Under the pieces are notes generated by a model. The model did no database searches and was not told the origin of the DNA. It saw nothing but the letters and a program-made list of their open reading frames with translations. Below, piece by piece: positions 21,120 to 32,498 of a stretch of 64,000 bases of DNA. Origin of the DNA: Corbicula japonica (taxonomy: Eukaryota > Mollusca > Bivalvia > Venerida > Cyrenidae). A program made the position numbers and the translations under genes. Location of the stretch: positions 1,921,914 through 1,985,913 of the forward strand of contig JAZAYU010000116.1 of NCBI GenBank assembly GCA_038501625.1, read 5' to 3'. How positions within the stretch are numbered: position 1 is the stretch's first letter; each line of letters begins with the position of its first letter.

Positions 21120-24090
21120 AAAGAAGCAGTGAGATGATTGGTGCCTTTGACTCAAAGTGTGACTGGTGCCACTGGCTCACAGTAAAATGACTGGTGCCAC
21201 TGGCTCCTACCATTGGCTCATAGTGAGATGACTGGTACCATTGGATCACAGTGAGATGACTGGTACCATTGGCTCACAGTGAGATGACTGGTGCCACTGG
21301 CTCACAGTGAGATGACTGGTGGCACTGGCTCACAGTGAGATGACTGGTGCGATTGGCTCACACTGAGATGACTGGTGCCATGATGTCACAGTGAGGTAAC
21401 TGGTGCCACTGGCTCACAGTGAGATGACTGCTGTCACTGGCTCACAGTGAGATGACTGGTGCCACTTGCTCACAGTGAGATGACTGGTGCCACTGGCTCA
21501 CAGTGAGATGACTGGTGCCATTGGCTCACAGTGAGATGACTGGTGCCATTGACTCACAGTGAGATGACTGGTGCCATTGGCTCACAGTGAAATGACTGGT
21601 GCCATTGGCTCACAGTAAAATGACTGGTGACACTGGCTCACAGTGAGATTACTGGTGTCTCTGGCTCACAGTGAGATGACTTGTGCCACTGGCTCACAGT
21701 TAGATGATTGGTGTCACTGGCTCAAAGTAAAATGACTGGTGCCATTGGCTCATAGTGAGATGACTGGTGCCATTGGCTCACAGTGAGATGACTGGTGCCA
21801 CTGGCTAACACTAAAATGACTGCTGCCACTGGCTCACAGTAAAATGACTGGTGCCATTGGCTCACAGTGAGATGACTGGTGCCATTGGCTCACAGTGAGA
21901 TGACTGGTGCCTTTGGGTCACAGTGAGATGACTGGTACCATTGGCTGACAGTAAAATGACTGGTGCCATTGGCTCACAGTGAGATGACTGGTTCCACTGG
22001 CTGACAGTAAAATGACTGGTGCCATTGGCTCACAGTGAGATGACTGTTTCCACTGGCTCACAGTAAAATGACTGGTGCCATTGGCTCACAGTGAGATGGC
22101 TGTTACCACTGGCTCACAGTGAGATGACTGGTGCCATTGGCTCACAGTAAAATGACTGGTGCCATTGGCTCACAGTGAGATGACTGGTGCCACAAGATCA
22201 CAGTGAGATGACTGGTGCCATTGGCTCACAGTGAGATGACTGGTGCCATTGGCTCACAGTGAGATGACTGGTGCCACTTGTTCACAGTGAGATGGCTGGT
22301 GTCCTTGGCTCAGTGAGACCACTGGTGCCTTTTGCTCAGTGAGACAACTGACATCATTGGGTGACAGTGAGACTAATGGTGCAGTTGGCTCACAGTGAGA
22401 CAACTGTTGCCATTGTGTCACAGTGAGACTTCTGGTGCCATTTGCTCACAGTAAGAATACTGGTGCAATTGGCTTAGTGAGACTACTTGTGCCATTGGCT
22501 CACAGTGAGACTACTGGTGCCATTGGTTCACGACTACTTGTGCCATTGGCTCACAATGAAACTACTTTTGCAATTGGATCACAGTGAGACTACTTGTGCC
22601 ATTGGCTCACAGTGAGAATACTTGTGCCGTTGGCTCACAGTGAGACTACTGGTGCCATTGGCTTAGACTACTGGTGCTCTTGGCTCACAGTGAGACTACT
22701 GGTGCCATTGGTTCACGACTACTTGTGCCATTGGCTCAAAATGAAACTACTTTTGCAATTGGCTCACAGTGAGACTACTTGTGCCATCGGCTCACAGTGA
22801 GAATACTGGTGCCATTGGCTTAGACTACTGGTGCTGTTGGCTCACAGTGAGACTACTGGTGCCATTTGCTCACTGTGAGACTACTGGTGCCATTGTCTTA
22901 GACTACTGGTGCCATTGGCACTCAGTTAGACTACTGGTGCGATTGGCTTAGTGATAAAACTGGTGCCATTGACTTAGTGAGACTACTGGTGCAATTGGCT
23001 TAGTGAGACTACTGGTGCTATTGGCTCACAGTGAGACTTCTGGTGCCATTGGTTCACGACTACTTGTGCCATTGGCTCACAATGAAACTACTTTTGCCAT
23101 TGGCTCACAGTGCGAATACTGATGCCATTGGCTCACAGTGAGACTACTGGTGCCATTGGCTCACAGTGAGACTACTGGTGCCATTTGCTCATAGTGAGAC
23201 TACTGGTGCCATCGGCTCACAGTGAGACTACTTGTGCCATCAGCTCACAGTGAGATTACTTGTACCATTGGCTTAGTAAAACTACTGGTGCCATTGGCTC
23301 ACAGTGAGAATACTGGTGCCATAAGCTCACAGTGAGACTACTGGCGCCATTGGCTCACAGTGAGCCATTGGCTCACAGTGAAACTACTGGTGCTATCGGC
23401 TCACAGTGAGACTACTGGTGCCATTGGCTCACAGTGAGATTACTGGTACCATTGGCTTAGTGACACTACTGGTGCCATTGGCTCACAGCGAGATTTCTGG
23501 TGCTCTTGGCTCACAGTGAGACTTCTTGTGCATTTGGCTCAGCGAGACTACTTTTGCCATTGGCTCACAGTGAGATTTCTGGTGCTGTTGGCTCACAGTT
23601 TGATTTCTGGTTGAATAGCTCACGGTGAAACTACTGGTGCACTTGCACCAGTGAGACTACTGGTGCAATTGGCTCACAGTGAGACAACTGGTGCCATTGG
23701 CTTAGAGAGACAACTGGTGCCATTGGCTCACAGCAAGATTTCTGGTGCTGTTGGCTCACAGTGAGATTACTGGTGTCATTAGCTCATAGTGAGACTACTG
23801 GTGCCATTGGCTCAGAGAGACTACCGATGCCATTGGCTCACAGTGAGACTACTGGTGCTATTAGCTCACAGTGAGACTACTGGTGCCATTAGCTCACAGT
23901 GAGACTACTGATGCCATTGGCTCACAGTGAGAATACTGGTGCCATTGGCTCACAGTGAGACTACTGGTGCCATTGGCTCTCAGTGAGGCTACTGGTGCCA
24001 TTAGCTTATAGTAAGACTACTGGTGCCAATGGCTCACAGTGAGACTACTGGTGCCATAGGCTTAGTGAGACTATTGAACAATTTGGTGTG
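21120..24090. repeat. 28-bp minisatellite, about 100 copies, two subfamilies
   Basis: The unit is GCTCACAGTGAGATGACTGG plus TGCCATTG. From about 21120 to 22300 units carry GAGATGACTGG or AAAATGACTGG. From about 22300 to 24090 they carry GAGACTACTGG, with frequent truncated units (GCTTAGTGAGAC, GGTTCACGACTAC) and higher-order repeats of a few units. The sharp switch suggests two independent expansions. No protein-coding constraint is evident. Confidence 0.95.
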
Positions 24091-24535
24091 GGAATTCACT
24101 TCCATAGTTCATTAGCTCTTTAATTCATATGTTCTCCAACTTTTTTTATTGCGGGTGAAAGCGGCAGATAGTGGGGGGTTAGAGATGCGTGAAGATACAT
24201 ACAAAGTACTTAATCTTAATGGATTTTAAGTATAAAAACTAAAAGCAGCAACACATTTTTTAGATTTCTCATTTATTAGAGCATGTATTTTTGTAAAAGA
24301 TTTCTAAATATAAACAATGACTTGAAATAGTCTTGAATAACATTGGTTCAATATTTTTTTTCATATTAAACATTTGCTCACCAGTCCTGTTGATCTAATC
24401 AGTCAGGTGGCCATACCACGTGGTTTGTGACGTCATTTTCGGTATTACGGCAAGAAAAAACCCATAGATTCAAATCTTTCAAGCTTTGTAATAATTTTAT
24501 TAGTTCAACATTTTCGACAAAATTTAGTGCATTTT

Positions 24536-24740
24536 ATGGGGTGTTGGAACGGGTGATCAATACATTTGTTGCCTTTTGACTACTTTTCTCTTCGATTCGG
24601 GGCAAATTCAGATAAAATTTTATCATTCAATTGCATTCTATGGGGTGTTGGAACGGGTGATCAATACATTTGTTGCCTTTTGACTACTTTTCTCTTCGAT
24701 TCGGGGCAAATTCAGATAAAATTTTATCATTCAATTTCAT
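24536..24740. repeat. 104-bp tandem duplication, 2 copies
   Basis: ATGGGGTGTTGGAACGGGTG to CAGATAAAATTTTATCATTC occurs twice head to tail, nearly identical. It is therefore recent. No gene is seen between 24091 and 25200. Confidence 0.88.
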
Positions 24741-25206
24741 TATATGCTTAGAATCACAGACGTAAGTAGACGTAAGGTAATTAAAACTGATTGCATGTCC
24801 GTCAAATGGAATGCACTTAAAAGTTATGAAAAAATCTTTTTCATGAACACATAAAAAGAATTGTTTATTAACATATAACAAGACCACAAGCCCTTATACT
24901 CTAGCATTTTTTAATTTTGCAGGACCTAATTTTTGCGCATATAACAAAAATGACATTTTAGCGCAGAAATAAATTCACACAAATACATTATTTTCATAGA
25001 ATAATATATCAAATGATTATTATTTGCTGGGAATTTGGTTTTGCTCACAATGCCTAGCAAGAAATACGCAAAAAATTAAACCCGGTGAAATATGAAGATA
25101 GCAGTGGTAAATTTCCTCCAAACACTTCACTTGCACTAACAACTACACGAACTGTATCACTCATTGTAAAACAATTACGGTTCCTTCACTTTTCAGGCTT
25201 TGTGCT

Positions 25207-26225
25207 AATACGGTGTTCCGTTGAGGCCATCGTTGTTTCGCCCTGTCGACTTCAAGAGCGAGAACACGAAAACGCGAAAACACGATGCGAGATCGCGAAA
25301 CAACGATGCGAGGTCGCAAAACAACGATGCGAGATCGCGAAAACACGATGCGAGGTCGCGAAAGTACGATGCGAGAACGCGATATTAATATCGCGTTCGC
25401 GCATCGTACTTTCGCGACCTCGCATCGTGTTTTCGCGTTCTCGCATCGTTGATTCGCGTTTTCGTGGTCTCGCTGTCCTTAGGGCGAGATCATGAAAACG
25501 CGAAATCACGATGCGAGAACGCGAAACAACGATGCGAGGTCGCGAAAGTACGATGCGAGGGAGCGAAAGCACGATGCGAGAACGCGATATTAATATCGCT
25601 CCCTCGCATCGTACTTTCGCGACCTCGCATCGTTGTTTCGCGTTCTCGCATCGTGATTTCGCGTTTTCGTGATCACGCCCTAAGGACAGCGAGACCACGA
25701 AAACGCGTAACAACGATGCGAGAACGCGAAAACACGATGCGAGGTCGCGAAAGTACGATGCGAAAACGCGATATTAATATCGCGCCCTCGCAATTTCGCG
25801 TTCTCGCATCGTACTTTCGCGATCTCGCATCATGTTTTCGCGTTTCGTAGTCTCGCTGTCCTGAGGGCGAGACCACGAAAACGCGAAAACACGATGCGAG
25901 AACGCGAAACAACGATGCGAGGTCGCGAAAGTACGATGCGAGGGCGCGATATTAATATCGCGTTCTCGCATCGTACTTTCGTGATCTCGCAGAAAACACG
26001 ATGCGAAAACGCGAAACAACGATGCGAGGTTGCGAAAGTACGATGCGAGAGCGCGATATTAATATCGCGTTCTCGCATCGTACTCTCGCGACCTCGCATC
26101 GTGTTTTCGCGATATCGCATCGTTGTTTCGCGATCTCGCATCGTGTTTTCGCGTTTTCGTGTTCTCGCCCAAGAGATCGAAAGTGCGAAACAACGATGGC
26201 CCCAACGGAATTCCGTAGTGCTAAT
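25207..26225. mobile_element. CpG-rich foldback element of nested palindromes
   Basis: The outer ends are inverted: TCCGTTGAGGCCATCGTTGT at the left, and its near reverse complement at 26187-26215. Inside, a 21-bp unit built on ACGATGCGAG-TCGCGAAA is tandemly repeated and flips strand repeatedly around five GCGATATTAATATCGC centres at about 25386, 25591, 25776, 25954 and 26061. Inverted GTCTCGCTGTCC/GGACAGCGAGAC linkers at about 25480, 25680 and 25860 separate the blocks. Every frame on both strands is open because the unit is 21 bp and lacks stops. That is a by-product and not evidence of genes. CpG density is far above the surroundings. Confidence 0.9.
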
Positions 26226-26348
26226 GATTAGACTCCAATTTTCTACAGTCCTGGACTTTGTGCAAACTTGGCTTCTTTTCTGGCTAAGCGTATGTTTTCG
26301 CTAGACATGTCTACAGGTATCCTCCTCAGGTTAGCCGCTGTTTTTTTA

Positions 26349-26725
26349 GCCTAAAGTAAACAGAAAAAAATAAAATTAATGAAAATGTAAAGCATACATA
26401 TCAAAAATAGCCAGTCAGATAATATAGCCTTCCCAAATAGTTTGTTTTGTCTTAATTTAAACAGAAAAAATGACGAAAAAGTGATATATGCATATCAAAA
26501 ATAGCTAGTGAGAAAATATAGCCTCCCCAAAATATTTTTTAGCCTAAATTAAACAGAAAAAAAAGAAATATATGAAAAAGTGAAATATGCATATCAAAAA
26601 TAGCCAGTGAGAAAATATAGCCTCCCCCAAATATTTTTAGCCTCAATTAAACAGAAAAAAAAATATATGAAAAAGTGAAATGTGCATATCAAAAATAGCA
26701 AGTCAGAAAATAGAGCCTGACCACA
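26349..26725. repeat. Tandem repeat of about 90-100 bp, 4 copies
   Basis: Units share AGCCTAAATTAAACAGAAAA, ATGAAAAAGTGA, CATATCAAAAATAGCCAGT and GAGAAAATATAGCCTCCCC, with variable A-runs. Confidence 0.85.
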
Positions 26726-26798
26726 TAGCTAAAATGTATAAAGGAAACGAGAGCATGGGTTTATAATATGATCATATATGTATTTCACTACAATTGAT

Positions 26799-27290
26799 TA
26801 TTTCCTCCAGTTATACACCTTTTTGACATGGGCAAACAGTGTAGATCGAGATCAGCTGGCACATCTGTACCATCTGATCAGAATCTGCACTGTTTGCTTT
26901 TTGATTTACTAGGTTATTTCTGACCAAAAAGTGAACAGTGTAGGTCCTTATCAGATGGCACAGATGTGCAGCTGATCTGGATATACACGGGTCTCACACT
27001 TGATCAAAAGCTTATATGGGGCACGTCACGGAAAAGATACCTTCGGCCATTTTAGTGATATTTTAGTTTTTAGTAAATTTAGAAAGAACTTACAACTATA
27101 AATCAATTTTTAGTAACTAAAAATGTGATTTTGTCACACATTCTGATAATAAAATTATAGTATTTTTTTCCGCGAAATGCATACTAAACAATGTCGTCTG
27201 CTCAAATAATGACGTCATTTCAAAGATTGACGTCAACTGTCCAAAGGTACCTTTTTCTGTGACGCGCCCCAGTTATAGGGAGGAAAGGGT
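26799..27290. mobile_element. TTAA-type MITE interrupted by another MITE
   Basis: The left part 26799-27017 carries TTTCCTCCAGTTATACACC and the GTGTAGATCGAGATCAGCTG core. The right end GGGAGGAAAGGGTAAA lies at 27278-27293. Between them sits a complete GGGGCACGTCAC element, giving a relative insertion age. Confidence 0.8.
27018..27270. mobile_element. 253-bp MITE with GGGGCACGTCACGG ends
   Basis: GGGGCACGTCACGGAAAAG at the left is mirrored by TTTTTCTGTGACGCGCCCC at the right. It is AT-rich inside with TGACGTCA-like motifs near the right end. Two relatives lie at 46140-46380 and 46545-46794. Confidence 0.85.
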
Positions 27291-27603
27291 AAATGGAAAA
27301 GGAAACCCGAGAGGTTACCGCCTTGGAATGGTCAGCAGTGTAACATTTTGCAACTGGGGGTTTAAACCAGGTTCTAGGGTGCTCTAACCTCACACTTGCC
27401 CCCAACAGGTTCTCATATGAACAAGCAAGTACAAGTTTTTTTTGGTGAATAAACTCCAATCCACCCATCAACTCAACAAAGTTGCATGCAAAAGCACACA
27501 AACATAAAACTTAAGAATTAAACGTTCATTTGATTCATTCCATGAGCAAATGAAAATTTGCATTATTGTTTTCTATGTCATGAAAAAAAGATTGCAGAAA
27601 ACC

Positions 27604-27985
27604 TTTACTCCCTATATATGAATTTCCCTAAATTCATGTACAAACAGTGCATATCCAGTTCGGCCGGCACATCCATGCCATCTGATCAGGATGTTCACTG
27701 TTTGCTTTTATATTCATTAGGTTATTTCTTACCAAGATGTGAGTAGTACAGATCAACATCAGACGGCACAGATGTGCAAGCAGATCTGTGCCCAAGGTTA
27801 TAAAACTGAGCATAGAAACCAGTCTCAAATCTCAAGCATCTGATTGGCTGAAATGGCGATTGGTCGCCATTTCAGCCAATCAGATGCCTGAGATTTGAGA
27901 CTGGTTTCCATGCTCAGCTTTATAACCTTCAGCCCAGAATCTGCACAGATCACACAAGTGTTCATACGCGTTTATATGGAGAAAT
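27604..27985. mobile_element. TTAA-type MITE interrupted by the foldback MITE
   Basis: CCTTTACTCCCTATATATG at the left, two AGTGCATATCC/GTACAGATC cores, then a foldback MITE at 27794-27929. The remaining AATCTGCACAGATCAC and TTTATATGGAGAAATGG right end follows. Confidence 0.75.
27794..27929. mobile_element. 136-bp foldback MITE, full copy
   Basis: Starts AAGGTTATAAAACTGAGC and ends GCTCAGCTTTATAACCTT. Arms of about 64 bp are almost perfectly complementary around a GCGATTGGTCGC centre. It is inserted into a TTAA-type MITE. Confidence 0.93.
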
Positions 27986-28393
27986 GGTTTTAAAATATTT
28001 CCATGCATACTCACTGAACTAGGTTCAAAATTACTAAAATCCTGGAATGATCCTGTGGAGGATTTTGCTTTCCTGAAAAGCAATCAAGTCAATCAAATGT
28101 TTTCCTTACTATGTAAATATTTTTTAGTTACACATTTCACACAACAAAACTAGTGACATGGTCATCTAGGTACTCAATGAATTTACCCTTACCATAGTAT
28201 TTTTAAATTACAACTTTGTAACGTTTTCCAGAAAAGCAATTATCTGATTGGCTCATTAGGATCATGTGACTTCATTCATTTCTCAGTGAAGCAGCTCCGT
28301 ATTGCGAGGGAGCAATTGCTAAATCAATAAATGACAAATAAAGAAAAAAATTGTTGAAGGTAATAATTATTAACAAGCAAATTCGTTGAATTT

Positions 28394-31077
28394 ATATCCC
28401 CCGCCGAGTACTGGTTATTACTAACACAACAGCTTAAGACATAGGGCTTTATTTAGATATTTATCATGGATGGCAAAAACAGTGAAAAAAACTTGATGGT
28501 GAAAAGGGTTGGGCAGCTCACCAGAATATAAAAATGAGATGAAAAGTCTTCAAGTTGTTGAAATGAAGAACGCAGTAGTAAAAATATAGCGCAGTATTTA
28601 ATGGAACTCCATGCAGAAGTTGCATAGAAGTAGCACGGAAACGAATACTACTCTATTTGCATAGTGCATAACTTATCAAGGGCCATAACTCTGTGTTTAA
28701 TGGTCACACCAGAACAAGATAACAATATGTGCATCTTGTCTTTGTATTGATGGTTTCCATAGTTTCCTACTAAGTTTTCCATACTAAGATGCAAGCTGAA
28801 ATGTATAAACTTTAGGCTAGTCATAAAAATCTTTTAATGAGTCACTATTATTTATTATCTTATTTATTATATCAAAACGTGACTGGGTGGCAGATACTCG
28901 ATGCACTCCGTCACCCTCTGTTGTCAGGTGGTACGTCTGACCCCCTGGACAGGGGTGACTTAAATGGAGTAGTGATACTTTCAGGCGGATGTTTTGACCT
29001 CCTGGGTAGAACTGGTATTCAAACACCGGCACGAGTGAAGCCAACCTCCTCATGTGGGATAAATTTTTAAATAAATCTTAGTAAAACTTTTGTGATAAAT
29101 GAAACTTTTATTAACTATTAAGACATGCCATATTTTAGAAATCCTATATATATAATCTTAACTATTTAATGTTCATTAGCTTTTAACTGTCAGAATTTAA
29201 CTTAAAATGTTTTGTTTTTCTTATACTATGACACTGTTTAACATTTAACTATGCTTTTATTACAGCCTCTTTACACTTGTTTTTACCCTGTTTACATTTG
29301 TTATTATAGTCGGTTAAAAAGCTCCTGAGAGCTTATGTTATTCTATTGTACTCGTCTTGCCGACTCAAAATAAATCTTATTGTATTGTATTGTATTGTTC
29401 CTGCTGAAATTAGCAAGAAACAAATACTGCTCTACATGCAAAATACTTAACTTATCAAAGGGCCATAACTCTGTGTTAAAGTGTCTGACTGAAACAAGAT
29501 GACAATATGCGCATCTCCTGTTTGTATTAAAAGTTTCAAGAAACATTCATTAAAATCCATCTAGTAGTTGCAGAGAAATAGCGAAGAAACAAATACTGCT
29601 GTATATGCATAATGAATAAGTTATCAAAGGGCCATAACTCTGTGTTAAACAGTCTGACAGGAACAAGACGACAATATTCATATCTCCTCTTGATGGTTTC
29701 AAGAAAGTTTCATTGAATTCCATTCAGTAGTTGCAGAAAAATAGCCCGGAAACAAAAAACTGCTCTATGTTCATAATGCATAAGTTATCAAAGGGCCATA
29801 ACTCTGTGTTTAACAGTCTGACCGGAACAAGATGACAATATGCGCGTCTCCTCTTGGTATTGATGGCTCTCAGAAAGTTTCATTAAAATCCATCCAGTAG
29901 TTGCAGAGAAATAGTGTGGAAACAAATACTGCTCTATATGCATAATGCATAAGTTATTAAAGGGCAATAACTCTGTGTTAAACAGTCTGACCGGAAGAAG
30001 ATGATAAAATGCGCATCTCCTCTCGGTATTGATGTTTCCCAGAAAGTTTCATTTAAATCCATAAAGAAGTTGCAAAGAAATAAAGCGGAAACAAATACTT
30101 CTCTACATGCATCATGCATAAGTTATCAAAGGGCAACAACTCTGTGTTAAACAGTCTGACTAAAACAAGACAACAATATGCACATCTCTTCTTGATATGG
30201 ATGGTTCTCAGAAAGATTAATTGAAATCCATCAGGTAGTTGCAGACAAATAGCGGAAACGAATACTGCTCTATATGCATAATGCAAAGTTATCAAAGGGC
30301 CATAACTCTGTGTTTAATAGTCTGACGGAACAAGATGATGATGTGCGCATTTACTCTTGGTATAGATGGTTTCTAGAAACATTCATTGAAATCCATTCAG
30401 AAGTTGCAGAGAAATAGCGTGGAAATGAATACTGCTCTATATGCATAATGCATAAGTTATCAAAAGGCAATAACTCTGTCACAGTGTTAAACAGTCTGAC
30501 TGGAACAAGACGACAATATGCGCATCTCCTCTTGGTATTGATGGTTCTCAGAAAGATTTATTGAAACCCATCTGCTAGTTACAGAGAAATAGCGCGGAAA
30601 CGAATACTGCTCTATATGCATAATGCATAAGTTATCAAAGGGCAATAACTCTGTGTTTAATGGTCTGACCAAAACAAGACGATGATATGTGCATTTCCTC
30701 TTGGTATAGATGGTTTCCAGCAAGTTTCATTGAAATCTATTCAGTAGTTGCAGAGAAATAGCGCGGAAATGAATACTGCTCTATATACATAATGTTAAGG
30801 TTATCAAAGGGCCATAACTCTGTGTTAAATGGTCTGACTGGAACAAGACAACGATATGCGCATCTCTTCTTGGTACTGATGGTTCCCACAAAGTTTCGCT
30901 GAAATCCATCCAGTGGTTGCAGAGAAATAGCGCGGAAACGAAATTCGGACGGACAGTGTGACGACGTGACAGCGTGACGACGTGACAGCGCGACGACGTG
31001 ACAGCGTGACGATGTGACGGACGGACAACGCCAAAACAATATCCCCCTCCCGATTTCATCGGCGGGGGATAAAATCA
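28394..31077. mobile_element. 2.7-kb TIR element of 168-bp units with 9-bp flanking repeat
   Basis: Inverted ends TATCCCCCGCCGA (about 28395) and TCGGCGGGGGATA (ending about 31071) enclose about ten 168-bp tandem units. Each unit contains AAGGGCCATAACTCTGTGTT, GAACAAGATGACAATATGCG and AGTTGCAGAGAAATAGCG. The last unit runs into GGACGGACAGTGTGACGACG repeats and CCCCCTCCCGATTTCATCGG. The direct repeat GTTGAATTT flanks the whole block at 28385-28393 and 31078-31086 and may be a target-site duplication, of a length seen with Mutator-like elements. No transposase is encoded. An unrelated insertion lies at about 28800-29395. Confidence 0.78.
28805..29395 (+). mobile_element. Insertion inside the 168-bp array, TATTG-tailed
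   Basis: The 168-bp unit that begins at 28679 is interrupted here and the array resumes at about 29396. The insert ends with CTCAAAATAAATCTTATTG and a short TATTG repeat, like the 3' end of a LINE or SINE in plus orientation. Its inner part has no recognisable ORF. Confidence 0.6.
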
Positions 31078-31115
31078 GTTGAATTTTGTTCTGTTAAAGA
31101 AATAATTTCGATATG

Positions 31116-31269
31116 CAGCCTAACCTGTTTTAAAGACCACCTTTCGATAAATACCATATTTTACATGCCCACTGACTGATTAAAAATTCTCCTGTGAATA
31201 AGGACCACCTGCCTTTAAAGACCATTTCTGTGTTTTCCATTGAGTGGTCTTTGAAGACAGGTTTGACTG
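31116..31269. mobile_element. CAGTCAAACCTG-family MITE, diverged copy
   Basis: CAGCCTAACCTGTTTTAAAG at the left is inverted against TTTGAAGACAGGTTTGACTG at the right, with AAAGACCACC repeats inside. Relatives lie at 44559 and 52875. Confidence 0.72.
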
Positions 31270-31524
31270 TACCTGTAATATGTTGCAAGAATCAAGAAAA
31301 AGAAATTACTGTGGTATCATTATATTTACATTCCTATTGATTTCTTCGTTTAAAAAAATTCGGTTCATTTTGCATGAATCGCATGACCCGTAATGACGTC
31401 AGTAACGGCTGTTACTATTGAAAACTCCCACGTAATACTCACCCTTTTCGCTTAATACTAATTTTTGAAAGCGTTCGACTTAAGTTTATTTAAAGAAAAA
31501 AATGAATAAAATGTAAATATAAGT

Positions 31525-31654
31525 AATGATTCTTATTTTGGTGCGGATCATGCAGATTGGACGTGCACGCGAGAGCTGGCAAATTTACCATATGGATTTG
31601 CCAGCTCTCGCGTGCACGTCCAATCTGCATGAACCGCACAAAATAAGAATCATT
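31525..31654. repeat. Long near-perfect palindrome
   Basis: The left arm from AATGATTCTTATTTTG to GAGAGCTGGCAAAT is repeated in reverse complement after an 11-bp spacer (TTACCATATGG). Each arm is about 58 bp with two small mismatches. It abuts the TTAA-flanked element at 31657. Confidence 0.92.
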
Positions 31655-31656
31655 CC

Positions 31657-31977
31657 TTAAGGTAGAGGATTTCTAAAAAATTCCCGGGTTTTTGGCCGAT
31701 TTCGGCCCATTTCGGCAATTTCCGTACAATTTCCGTAATGACGTAAACTATTCGGTACCATCCGTCAATAATCACATTTCTTGTAAAAACGTTCTATTTT
31801 TTAAAAAGAGGTGAAAATTTCTTTATATTATTGAATTTCCATTACGTAGAATGCCTTTTCAAATAGTTAAACTAAACAGAGTAAAAAATAATAAAATTTA
31901 TAAACCGAAAGTTGTGTGACGTAATAATTCGAAATCGGCAAAAAACGCGGGAATTTTTTAGGCATACTCTACCTTAA
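31657..31977. mobile_element. 321-bp MITE with TTAA ends and long TIRs
   Basis: TTAAGGTAGAGGATTTC at the left and its imperfect reverse complement ending CTCTACCTTAA at the right. The similarity continues for about 50 bp (AAAAAATTCCCGGGTTTTT, CCGATTTCGG). A TTAA duplication fits piggyBac-like or Kolobok-like mobilisation. The inside is AT-rich and non-coding. Confidence 0.85.
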
Positions 31978-32159
31978 ATATTTCGCGGTGGTTCAATTTT
32001 TCACGTATTTCGCGCTAGGGTAAATACGGGAAACCAAACCCTAGCAAAATCTAAGTCTGTTGAATGTCTAGTCTTATTAGAATAATATACTGCTAAGAAA
32101 ATTATGAGTTACATCGTGGAACACCATCGTGGTATTTCAAGTGTCTCTTGAGGTGTCTC

Positions 32160-32300
32160 GTGTGTTCTCAACAAGAATTGAATAGTGTAGATCCAGGATC
32201 AGTATGTACAGCTCAGCTGGATGATCTGGATATACACTGCTTGAACATCAGAAATATACCAAATCCATAGAGAAAACAGTTTAACGATACTATGCGTATA
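32160..32300. mobile_element. TTAA-type MITE fragment
   Basis: Only the core AGTGTAGATCC-AGATCAG/TGATCTGGATATACACTG and a partial AGAAATATACCAAATCC middle remain. Both ends are lost. It lies just downstream of the last recognised CDK10-like exon. Confidence 0.55.
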
Positions 32301-32352
32301 TTATTTGGTCAACAATTATCCCAATAAATGTCAGCGAGAAATAAACACCTAC

Positions 32353-32498
32353 GTAATGGCTGTTCCTTGAAGTATGAACTCTCCAAACAGTCTACTGCTG
32401 TCGCCCGCTTGTAGGGGTCGTACATAAACAGGAAGTTCAACAGCCGGATACCAGCATCAGATAACCAGGAGAACTTGACGTGTCTTAGATTATTATAT
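32353..32498 (-). CDS. CDK10-like: CDK10-like exon: end of C-lobe
   Basis: 146 bp between CTTGTTGCAG and GTAGGTG. It encodes [40 protein letters not shown] and SYFKEQPL. This block is far closer to CDK10 than to CDK11 or other CDKs. It begins needing two bases and ends in phase 1. The expected PCEPELMPTF tail exon was not found at lower coordinates. Confidence 0.88.

Noticed and set aside
22594..22951. ORFs inside the 28-bp minisatellite (repeated LVPLAHSETTGAIG-like peptide)
   Set aside because: The translation merely mirrors the tandem repeat. The frame is lost wherever units are truncated.
25085..26304. Overlapping ORFs of 76-153 codons on both strands with RCEIAK/RCEVAK-type heptads
   Set aside because: They are produced by a stop-free 21-bp DNA unit that is open in all frames and on both strands of a foldback array. 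Coding is not supported.
30053..31059. Minus-strand ORFs of 60-100 codons with HxVRPFNTELWPFDN-type repeats
   Set aside because: 168 is a multiple of three, so the tandem unit keeps a frame open. The peptides follow the DNA repeat and have no family match.
28394..31077. Helitron interpretation of the hairpin-ended 168-bp element
   Set aside because: It has true inverted ends and a 9-bp flanking direct repeat. No TC start or CTRR end was seen at the right position.
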